A stretch of 10,475 nt of DNA, taken from assembly GCA_903898725.1 (NCBI GenBank), contig CAIUGQ010000258.1:1-10475 (forward strand), in the 5' to 3' direction. This DNA is from an uncultured Burkholderiales bacterium. GTDB lineage: Bacteria; Pseudomonadota; Gammaproteobacteria; Burkholderiales; Burkholderiaceae_E. This document shows, in pieces, positions 5,553-10,475 of this stretch; the stretch's first letter is position 1, and every line of letters starts with the position of its first letter. Made by a program: the position numbers and the translations under genes. The notes beneath the pieces were generated by a model. That model was not told the DNA's origin, searched no databases, and worked only from the letters and a program-made list of their open reading frames with translations.

Positions 5553-6392
5553 ATGGTGCGCGTCGACGATCAGGGTGTCAAGGAGGCCGGGGTCGCGGTC
5601 GATGTGCACTTCCATGTGTTTCCGGCGGCCCGCGAGCAGGCACCCGTGGACCCCGCGAGCGCCTCGGCCGTCCGCTACCGGCCTGCCTACGGCGCGACCC
5701 TCGACAGCTGGTCGCGGGCGAGCGCCGGCCATGGCGTGACGCACGGCGTGGTGGTGCAGCCGAGCTTTCTCGGCACCGACAACGGTGCGCTGCTCGCCGT
5801 GCTCGCGACGATGCCCGAGCGGCTACGCGGCATCGTGGTCGTGGCGCCCTCGACGAGCTGCGCGTCGATGCGCGCGCTCGATGCGCTGGGCGTGCGTGGC
5901 ATCCGGCTCAACCTCGTCGGTCGCGACCACCGGCTCTCGACCGCCGAGCGCGGGCTCGTCGAGCGCGCGGATTCGGTGGACTGGCAGGTGGAGGTGCATG
6001 TCGAGCGGGGGCGCCTGCCCGAGGTGCTCGCGCAGCTGCAGGACGTGCGCACCGTGGTCGTCGACCACTTCGGCAAGCCCGATGGCGTCGACGACACCGC
6101 GACCTGGGTCGCGGTCGAGCGTGATGCGGGTCGGCTGCACGTCAAGCTGAGCGCACCGTACCGGCTGGGCGGGGTCGATCCCGCCGCGCTGGCGGCCCGC
6201 TGGCTCGAGCGCGTCGGTCCCGGACGGCTGCTCTGGGGCAGCGACTGGCCGTGCACGAACCACGAGTCGGCGGCGCCCGCCGCGCACCTCACCGCGCCGC
6301 TGCGGGCCTGGCTGCAGGACGAGGCGATCGTGCGCCGCGTGCTGGTCGAGACGCCGTTCGCGCTCTACCGGTTCGGTCCGCCCCCGGGCTGA
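5553..6392 (+). CDS. Amidohydrolase family protein (PDC lactonase / COG3618 type)
   Basis: 279 residues, a TIM-barrel metal-dependent hydrolase of the amidohydrolase-2 type. VDVHFHVF at 16-23 gives the HxH of strand 1 (H19, H21). H149 in VEVHVERG, H172 in VVDHFGKP, K198 in VKLSAPYRL and D231 in LLWGSDWPCTN are the further conserved positions. DHFGKP and WGSDWP are typical of the subgroup with 2-pyrone-4,6-dicarboxylate lactonase (LigI) and 4-sulfomuconolactone hydrolase, so hydrolysis of a lactone or related cyclic acid is the best guess. The protein has no signal peptide and is cytoplasmic. It stands alone on the plus strand, divergent from gntR, and converges on the DUF2783 gene 45 bases away. 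The ATG at 5553 has GAGG only 14 bases upstream and a -10-like TAGAAT seven bases before it, so a leaderless start is possible. AAGGAGG at 5579-5585 is inside the gene and has no suitable start after it. The substrate is not determined. Confidence 0.9.
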   Translation: MVRVDDQGVKEAGVAVDVHFHVFPAAREQAPVDPASASAVRYRPAYGATLDSWSRASAGHGVTHGVVVQPSFLGTDNGALLAVLATMPERLRGIVVVAPSTSCASMRALDALGVRGIRLNLVGRDHRLSTAERGLVERADSVDWQVEVHVERGRLPEVLAQLQDVRTVVVDHFGKPDGVDDTATWVAVERDAGRLHVKLSAPYRLGGVDPAALAARWLERVGPGRLLWGSDWPCTNHESAAPAAHLTAPLRAWLQDEAIVRRVLVETPFALYRFGPPPG

Positions 6393-6437
6393 CGCGGCCG
6401 GCGCCCGGGCCGTTCGCCGACCCGTGGCGCATGGACC

Positions 6438-6629
6438 TCAGAGTCCCCGGCGCGCGACCTCGATCGCCTCTCGCAGCACCTCGCGGTCGCCGATATGGTT
6501 GGCGAGCACCAGCAGCAGCTTGGCCTGGAAGCGCTCGGCGCGTGCGTCGTCGAGGTCGCGCAGGCTCGCGATCAGCGCCTCGTAGAAGCCGTCCGGGTCG
6601 GGGATGTTCGGGTCGTGGACGAGTCTCAT
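6438..6629 (-). CDS. DUF2783 family small protein, candidate coupling subunit of the flavin hydroxylase
   Basis: 63 residues from the chosen start: MRLVHDPNIPDPDGFYEALI, then an acidic/Ala-rich helix, then LLLVLANHIGDREVLREAIE (38-57). DPNIPDPDGFYEAL and LLLANHIGD are the hallmarks of DUF2783 as I recall it. These small proteins are commonly encoded next to class A flavin hydroxylases, as here. The start at 6629 is supported by GGAGG at 6635-6639, five bases upstream. Longer open frame exists to 6719 but it runs back into the hydroxylase gene. The hydroxylase stop at 6646 is only 16 bases upstream, so translation is probably coupled. By analogy with the small MhaB component that accompanies the flavoprotein MhaA in 3-hydroxyphenylacetate 6-hydroxylase of Pseudomonas putida U, it may couple flavin reduction to hydroxylation. 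This is inference; I cannot verify homology to MhaB. Confidence 0.85.
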   Translation of the reverse strand: MRLVHDPNIPDPDGFYEALIASLRDLDDARAERFQAKLLLVLANHIGDREVLREAIEVARRGL

Positions 6630-6634
6630 CGCGG

Positions 6635-6639
6635 CCTCC
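6635..6639 (-). promoter_or_regulatory. Ribosome binding site that decides the DUF2783 start
   Basis: GGAGG on the minus strand, five bases before the ATG at 6629 and just after the hydroxylase stop. It selects the 63-residue protein over the longer frame beginning at 6719. Confidence 0.75.
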
Positions 6640-6645
6640 GAAGGG

Positions 6646-8256
6646 TCAGCCACCGCAGGCGCGGACGATCGCGGCCTCGATGCGGGCGGCGTCGAAGCTG
6701 CGCCAGCGGGCCGCGACATGGTGGTCGGGTCGGATCAGGTAGACCGTCCCGGGCCGGCCGTCGTAGCGACGGGCGACCAGACCCTCGATGTCGTCCAGAT
6801 CGTCGCCGACCGACAGCACGGTGGCGGCGACGCGTCCCGCGCGGATCCCGCCGTCCGCCGCGCGTGCGCCGAACACCAGCAGCGTGAAGCCGGCGGACAG
6901 CTGGGCCAGCAGCCAGGCCGGCTGCCCGGCGCGCCGCACCGGCGCATCGGCGCAGGGCGTGCCGGGCCGCATGTCGCCCTCGAACGGGCTCTCGTCCGGC
7001 GTGTTCAGCGGCGAGTCCAGGTAGGGCGTCGGCATCGACAGCCGGCCGCTGTTGACCAGCTTGCGCGCGAACGGCTCGTGCTCGGCGAGCTCGAGCACCG
7101 CATCGCGCAGCACCCGGCTCGCGCGGCTCTTGGGCGTGATGAAGTCGGTCGAGCGCGTCGAGTTCAGCAGGTTGTCGTCGGCGGCCCGCGCGCGCTCGTC
7201 GTGGTACGAGTCGAGCAGCGATGCGGGCGCCGCACCGTCGAGCACCAGCCCGAGCTTCCAGCCGAGGTTGTCGACGTCCTGCACCCCCGAGTTCGCGCCG
7301 CGTGCGCCGAACGGCGACACCTGGTGGGCCGAGTCGCCGGCGAACAGCACGCGCGCGTGGCGGAACCGGTCGATGCGCCGGCATGCGAACTGGTAGACCG
7401 ACACCCACTCGAGGTCGAACTCGACCTCGGGCCCGAGCATCGCCTGGATCCGCGGGATCACTCGCTCGGGCTGCTTCTCCTCGTCCGGATCGGCGTCCCA
7501 GCCGAGCTGGAAGTCGATGCGCCAGACGTTGTCGGCCTCGCGGTGCAGCAGCACGCTCTGGCCGCGATGGAAGGGCGGGTCGAACCAGAACCAGCGTTCG
7601 GTCGGGAACTCGGCCTTCATCAGCACGTCGGCGATCAGGAAGCGGTCCTGGAAGAACTGCCCGCTGAAGTCGGCGCCGACCATGCGGCGCACGTCGCTGT
7701 TCGCGCCGTCGCAGGCGACCACCCAGTCGGCCTCCAGGCGATGGCTGCCGTCGGGCGTGTCGACCGTCAGCGTCACGCGCTCGTCGGCCTGCACGAGGTC
7801 CGTCACGCGATGCTTCCAGCGCAGGTCGACGCGTCCGGTGCGCGCGCACGCCTCGACGAGGTACTCCTCGAGGTAGTACTGCTGCAGGTTGATCATCGCC
7901 GGCATCCGATGCCCGGCCTCGGGCAGCAGGTCGAAGCCGTAGACCAGGTCGCGGTCGCGGAAGACCTTGCCGAGCTTCCACTGCACGCCCTTGTCGACCA
8001 TGCGCTGCGCGACGCCGAGCCGATCCCAGACCTCCAGGGTGCGCTTGGCGTAGCAAAGCGCACGGGAGCCGACGCTCACCGTGTCGTTGTCGTCGAGCAC
8101 GACGACCGGCACGCCGCGCTGTGCGAGGTCGAGCGCTGCGCTCAGCCCCACCGGGCCGGCACCGATCACGACCACCGGCCTGCGTTCGACCGCGCCGTCG
8201 GGCTGCGCGGGCGCAGGGCGGTACTCGAACTTGGGGAAGGTGTAGGTCTTCAGCAT
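6646..8256 (-). CDS. FAD-dependent aromatic hydroxylase (class A flavin monooxygenase, MhpA/PheA type)
   Basis: 536 residues. The FAD-binding Rossmann motif is VVVIGAGPVGLSAALDLAQR at 28-47 (G32, G34, G37), followed by D55-D56. The DG motif is WVVACDGANSDVRR at 178-191, and the second FAD motif is RVLFAGDSAHQVSPFGARG at 302-320 with G307-D308. NSGVQDVDNLGWKL follows at 322-335. The C-terminal 100 residues, ending VYLIRPDHHVAARW near 505-518, have the thioredoxin-like layout of the phenol hydroxylase and MhpA group, which is longer than 4-hydroxybenzoate hydroxylase (about 390). Expected reaction: NAD(P)H- and O2-dependent ring hydroxylation of a phenolic acid. MLKTYTFPKF at 8256 is the natural start; the frame continues upstream only as overlap with the VOC gene. 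Its GAGG overlaps the VOC stop (TGAGG), 11 bases lie between the genes, and the DUF2783 gene follows at 16 bases. With fumarylacetoacetase in the operon, a product at the level of homogentisate is the leading idea. The substrate is unproven. Confidence 0.93.
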   Translation of the reverse strand: MLKTYTFPKFEYRPAPAQPDGAVERRPVVVIGAGPVGLSAALDLAQRGVPVVVLDDNDTVSVGSRALCYAKRTLEVWDRLGVAQRMVDKGVQWKLGKVFRDRDLVYGFDLLPEAGHRMPAMINLQQYYLEEYLVEACARTGRVDLRWKHRVTDLVQADERVTLTVDTPDGSHRLEADWVVACDGANSDVRRMVGADFSGQFFQDRFLIADVLMKAEFPTERWFWFDPPFHRGQSVLLHREADNVWRIDFQLGWDADPDEEKQPERVIPRIQAMLGPEVEFDLEWVSVYQFACRRIDRFRHARVLFAGDSAHQVSPFGARGANSGVQDVDNLGWKLGLVLDGAAPASLLDSYHDERARAADDNLLNSTRSTDFITPKSRASRVLRDAVLELAEHEPFARKLVNSGRLSMPTPYLDSPLNTPDESPFEGDMRPGTPCADAPVRRAGQPAWLLAQLSAGFTLLVFGARAADGGIRAGRVAATVLSVGDDLDDIEGLVARRYDGRPGTVYLIRPDHHVAARWRSFDAARIEAAIVRACGG

Positions 8257-8267
8257 GGCGCCCGGCC

Positions 8268-8816
8268 TCAGCGTGTCGCGTCGTCCGCGAGTTCGGCCGT
8301 GTGCAGCCATGCCGCGTGCTTCGGCGCGCGCCGGGTCCGCGACCATTCGTCGAGCATCGCCCACTTCACCTCGTCGAGCCGCTGCATCTGGGCCGGCGTC
8401 GCGGTGTCGGCCGCGAGCTCGAGCCGGTGGCCGTTCGGGTCGAAGAAGTAGATCGACTTGAAGATCGCATGGTCCGTCGGCCCGATCACCTCGATGCCAG
8501 CGGCCTCGAGCCGCGTCTTGGTCTCGAGCAGTTCGTCGACGCTGCCGACCTTGAAGGCGATGTGCTGCACCCAGTCGGGCGTGTTCTCGTCGCGGCCCAT
8601 CGGGGGGGAGTTCGGCAGCTCGAAGAAGGCCAGCACGTTGCCGTTGCCGGCGTCCAGGAACAGGTGCATGTACGGGTCCGGCGCCTTGGTCGACGGCACC
8701 TGGTCCTCGGCGATCGCCAGCACGAAGTCCATGCCGAGATGCTCGCGGTAGAACGTCACCGTCTCCTTGGCGTCGCGGCAGCGGTAGGCGACGTGGTGGA
8801 TGCGCTGGATCTGCAT
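8268..8816 (-). CDS. VOC family (glyoxalase/extradiol dioxygenase fold) metalloprotein
   Basis: 182 residues with one VOC unit of two beta-alpha-beta-beta-beta modules. Module 1 begins IQRIHHVAYRCRDAKETVTF (3-22) with H8 as likely first metal ligand. Module 2 begins DWVQHIAFKVGSVDEL (81-96) with H85, and ends with YFFDPNGHRLELAAD (123-137) with E133. H8, H85 and E133 fit the His-His-Glu triad, and E66 in AFFELP is a further candidate. About 45 residues follow the domain, rich in charged and Trp residues (KWAMLDEWSR, KHAAWLHTAE), which is longer than a minimal VOC protein. Possible activities are ring cleavage, isomerisation or epimerisation. Ordinary lactoylglutathione lyase is less likely in this operon. 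ATG 8816 has GGAG at 8823-8826. The stop overlaps the hydroxylase ribosome site, so the two are co-expressed. Fumarylacetoacetase lies 61 bases upstream across a C-rich spacer. Confidence 0.9.
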   Translation of the reverse strand: MQIQRIHHVAYRCRDAKETVTFYREHLGMDFVLAIAEDQVPSTKAPDPYMHLFLDAGNGNVLAFFELPNSPPMGRDENTPDWVQHIAFKVGSVDELLETKTRLEAAGIEVIGPTDHAIFKSIYFFDPNGHRLELAADTATPAQMQRLDEVKWAMLDEWSRTRRAPKHAAWLHTAELADDATR

Positions 8817-8848
8817 GGCGGGCTCCGGTCGGTGTCGAGGACGGCGGC

Positions 8849-8870
8849 GGGGACGGGGACTGGGAGGGGG
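8849..8870 (+). repeat. G-quadruplex type G-run cluster in an operon spacer
   Basis: The runs GGGG (8849-8852), GGGG (8855-8858), GGG (8862-8864) and GGGGG (8866-8870) are separated by loops of 2, 3 and 1 bases. They lie on the plus strand, the template strand of the operon. The spacer between fumarylacetoacetase and the VOC gene (8817-8877) has close to three C per G in the transcript. This resembles the spacer before the sulfatase gene in character but not in exact sequence. Confidence 0.65.
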
Positions 8871-8877
8871 CGGACGG

Positions 8878-10203
8878 TCAGGGCAGCAGCGGGGCGGGCA
8901 CGATCGTGCCGGCGCAGCTGCCGAAGCCGATGCGGCGCGCGCCTTCGCGCTCGCAGTGCGCGCGCAGGGTCAGCGTGTCGCCGTCGGCGAGGAAGGTCCG
9001 GGTCTCGCCGCCGGGCAGCGCGATCGGCCGCTTGCCGCCGTCGGAGAGCTCGAGCAGCGAGCCGGCCTGCGAGGGCTCGCGCCCGGACAGCGTGCCCGAG
9101 CCGAGCAGGTCGCCGGGCTGCAGGTTGCAGCCTCCCGAGGCGTGGTGCGCGACGAGCTGCGCTGCCGTCCAGTAGGCCGCGTCGCGCGCGTTGCCGGCCG
9201 ACAGGCGCACGCCGGGCGACCCCGCCGCGCGCATCGCGGCGGTCTGGAGCCAGGCCTCGAGCTGGATGTCGAGCGCGCCCGCGGCGCGGTTGCCCGGCGC
9301 ATCGAGGTAGGGCAGCGGTTCGGGATCGCCCTCGGGCCGCACGAAGGGAGCGCGGAACGGCGCGAGCGCCTCCATCGTGACCACCCAGGGCGAGATCGTG
9401 CTGGCGAAGTTCTTCGCGAGGAAGGGCCCGAGCGGCTGGTACTCCCAGGGCTGGATGTCGCGGGCCGACCAGTCGTTGAAGAGCGTCACGCCGAACAGGT
9501 GGTCCTCGGCGCGGGCCATCGGGATCGGCTCGCCGAGGCCGTTGCCGGTGCCGATCAGGAAGCCGAGCTCGAGCTCGTAGTCGAGCCTGCGGCTCGGGCC
9601 GAAGCTCGGCGTCTCGGCGTCGGGCGCCTTCGTCTGGCCGTTCGGGCGGCGCACCGGGTGGCCGCTCGCGACGATCGACGAGGCGCGGCCGTGATAGCCG
9701 ATCGGCACCCAGCGGTAGTTGGGCAGCAGCGGATTGTCCGGGCGGAACAGCTTGCCGACCGCGGTGGCGTGGTGGATGCCGGTGTAGAAGTCGGTGTAGT
9801 CGCCGATCGTGCAGGGCACGGTCAGCTCGACCTCGGTCTGGGCGACGAGGGCGGCGGCCAGCGCCTCGCGCCGGCCCTCGGACTCGCCCAGCGCCTGCGA
9901 GAGCGCGGCGCGCAGCCGGCGCCGGGCGGGCGCCCCGAGCGCCATGAACCGATTGAGGTCGCCGGCGGCGAGCGGGTCGAGCAGCGCGTCGACCTCGGTG
10001 TCCCAGCCGCCGGCGCGGCGGGCCGCCGCGAGGTCGAGCACCCGGTCGCCGATCGCCACGCCGATCCGCCAGGGTTCGCCCGAGCCGGCTCGCCGGAAGC
10101 GGCCGTACGGCAGGTTCTGGATGGGGAAGTCGGTCGCCGGGTCGTTGGCCGAGTCCACCCAGCTGCGCCGGGCCGGGTCGTGCGTGAAGTCGAGGGTCGT
10201 CAT
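8878..10203 (-). CDS. fahA: Fumarylacetoacetase
   Basis: 441 residues, matching full-length fumarylacetoacetase (about 420-440), not the short gentisate-pathway FAA hydrolases. The N-terminal SH3-like part has SWVDSANDPATDFPIQNLPYG at 14-34. The catalytic domain has TIGDYTDFYTGIHHATAVG (132-150), giving D138 (calcium) and H145 (general base). E210 and E212 (YELELGF), D244, R248 and Q251 (NDWSARDIQ), K264 (LAKNFAS), T371 (LGSGTLSG) and E385 correspond to the calcium and active-site residues of the mouse enzyme. It hydrolyses fumarylacetoacetate to fumarate and acetoacetate, the last step of homogentisate (Tyr/Phe) degradation. The start MTTLDFTHDP at 10203 fits the family; its Shine-Dalgarno is poor. 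It is the first gene of the right-hand operon, followed by the VOC protein, flavin hydroxylase and DUF2783. The usual partners homogentisate dioxygenase and maleylacetoacetate isomerase are absent from the window. Confidence 0.97.
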   Translation of the reverse strand: MTTLDFTHDPARRSWVDSANDPATDFPIQNLPYGRFRRAGSGEPWRIGVAIGDRVLDLAAARRAGGWDTEVDALLDPLAAGDLNRFMALGAPARRRLRAALSQALGESEGRREALAAALVAQTEVELTVPCTIGDYTDFYTGIHHATAVGKLFRPDNPLLPNYRWVPIGYHGRASSIVASGHPVRRPNGQTKAPDAETPSFGPSRRLDYELELGFLIGTGNGLGEPIPMARAEDHLFGVTLFNDWSARDIQPWEYQPLGPFLAKNFASTISPWVVTMEALAPFRAPFVRPEGDPEPLPYLDAPGNRAAGALDIQLEAWLQTAAMRAAGSPGVRLSAGNARDAAYWTAAQLVAHHASGGCNLQPGDLLGSGTLSGREPSQAGSLLELSDGGKRPIALPGGETRTFLADGDTLTLRAHCEREGARRIGFGSCAGTIVPAPLLP

Positions 10204-10294
10204 GTCGAGGTGTCTGCGTCCGCCAGGCCGGCATTGTCGCGTCAGACGGGACGGATCGGGTACGGATCGCAGGCCGGCGGATGCGGTCCTTGGA

Positions 10295-10311
10295 ATTCGT
10301 TGTATGCGAAT
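10295..10311. promoter_or_regulatory. 17-base dyad in the fahA leader, LysR-box-like
   Basis: ATTCG (10295-10299) and CGAAT (10307-10311) form a perfect 5-base inverted repeat with a 7-base spacer. It is AT-rich in a very GC-rich genome. The form ATTC-N9-GAAT with T-N11-A spacing resembles LysR-type binding sites. It would lie just downstream of the predicted fahA transcription start, and it could serve a regulator of either direction. The regulator identity is unknown. Confidence 0.35.
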
Positions 10312-10338
10312 CGGTTTGTCGATCGCCGTCGAAGACGA

Positions 10339-10367
10339 AGGATACGGACCCCGTCCGGGATTGGCAA
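10339..10367 (-). promoter_or_regulatory. Sigma-70-like promoter for the fahA operon
   Basis: On the minus strand TTGCCA (10367-10362) matches the -35 consensus at five of six bases. After exactly 17 bases TATCCT (10344-10339) matches the -10 at four of six. Transcription would start near 10332, giving a leader of roughly 130 bases before the fahA ATG. The leader contains ACGGATCG twice at an 11-base step (10251-10258, 10262-10269) and CAGGCCGGC twice (10224-10232, 10270-10278). Confidence 0.5.
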
Positions 10368-10387
10368 ATGGATTTGCTCTAGGCAAA
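10364..10387. promoter_or_regulatory. Overlapping inverted repeats over the fahA -35 box (candidate operator)
   Basis: GCAAAT-GG-ATTTGC (10364-10377) is a perfect 6-base inverted repeat. The second arm also pairs with a further half-site in TTTGC-TCTAG-GCAAA (10373-10387). Three half-sites of the same GCAAA type thus sit in 24 bases. The first overlaps the predicted -35 of fahA, so a bound protein would be expected to block that promoter or to repress a divergent gene. Confidence 0.45.
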
Positions 10388-10413
10388 CTTCGTCCGTCAC
10401 GGAGCGAGGGCGG

Positions 10414-10475
10414 ATGACGCAGGGCACGAACGACGGCAGGCGCGCTGGCGCGAACGATGTCAGGGACGACGGCCG
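10414..10475 (+). CDS. Possible start of a divergent gene, cut by the window edge
   Basis: ATG at 10414 opens a frame of 20 codons to the edge, beginning MTQGTNDGRRAGANDVRDDG. GGAG at 10401-10404 lies nine bases upstream. Almost all third positions are G or C, as in the real genes here. It would be transcribed away from fahA with the operator-like repeats between them, the usual position for a pathway regulator of MarR, IclR or LysR type. The visible residues are a polar, disordered-looking tail and do not identify a family. Confidence 0.4.
   Translation, partial: MTQGTNDGRRAGANDVRDDG

Noticed and set aside
5579..5585. AAGGAGG, a strong Shine-Dalgarno sequence near the start of the amidohydrolase gene
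   Set aside because: No in-frame ATG, GTG or TTG lies at a proper distance. The next GTG is within the conserved VDVHFH strand, so using it would destroy the HxH site context.
5514..5744. N-terminal extension of the GntR frame
   Set aside because: It would run through the divergent promoter region and antisense to the amidohydrolase. The family domain begins just after the ATG at 5513.
6383..6409. CCCGGGC / GCCCGGG inverted repeat at the end of the amidohydrolase gene
   Set aside because: Perfect 7-base arms but a 13-base loop, no T run, and it overlaps coding sequence. Such GC-only palindromes are expected by chance here.
6604..8451. 615-codon plus-strand open frame, the longest in the window
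   Set aside because: It is antisense to the flavin hydroxylase, whose FAD motifs are intact. Long antisense frames are a by-product of high GC3.

Overview
The window is very GC-rich, with codons ending almost always in G or C. It carries two adjacent Bug/TctC-type solute-binding proteins, a family expanded chiefly in Burkholderiales such as Bordetella, Cupriavidus and Variovorax. Together with the other genes this suggests a Burkholderiales chromosome. I see no transposase, integrase, phage gene, tRNA, rRNA or CRISPR array. Coding density is high and every spacer is short; the longest gene-free stretch is about 210 bases (10204-10413).

Left edge (1-1213): a persulfide dioxygenase-like metallo-beta-lactamase protein, cut by the window edge and probably fused to a rhodanese domain outside it. 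It diverges from a small Trp-rich TIGR02450-type protein. The latter converges on the next block.

Middle block (1256-5513, minus strand): in transcription order a GntR/UTRA repressor, two Bug periplasmic receptors and a cytoplasmic-looking sulfatase. Divergent from gntR, across only 39 bases, is an amidohydrolase of the 2-pyrone-4,6-dicarboxylate lactonase type (5553-6392). This looks like a regulated uptake and hydrolysis unit for an organic acid, possibly sulfated or aromatic. The substrate cannot be read from the sequence.

Right block (6438-10203, minus strand): in transcription order fumarylacetoacetase, a single-domain VOC metalloprotein, a class A flavin hydroxylase of the MhpA/PheA type, and a 63-residue DUF2783 protein. 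The last three are tightly coupled, with gaps of 11 and 16 bases. A flavoprotein hydroxylase followed by a tiny protein, in an operon headed by fumarylacetoacetase, resembles the two-component 3-hydroxyphenylacetate 6-hydroxylase (MhaAB) that feeds the homogentisate pathway in Pseudomonas putida U. Homogentisate dioxygenase and maleylacetoacetate isomerase are not in the window, which makes the VOC protein the most interesting unknown here.

Upstream of fumarylacetoacetase is a good sigma-70-like promoter whose -35 box is overlapped by an inverted repeat. A possible divergent gene begins at 10414 and runs off the right edge. Two spacers inside the minus-strand operons (2582-2690 and 8817-8877) share a strong strand asymmetry: C-rich in the mRNA, with G-quadruplex-type runs on the plus strand. 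No gene explains this, and it may mark Rho-dependent or structural attenuation.
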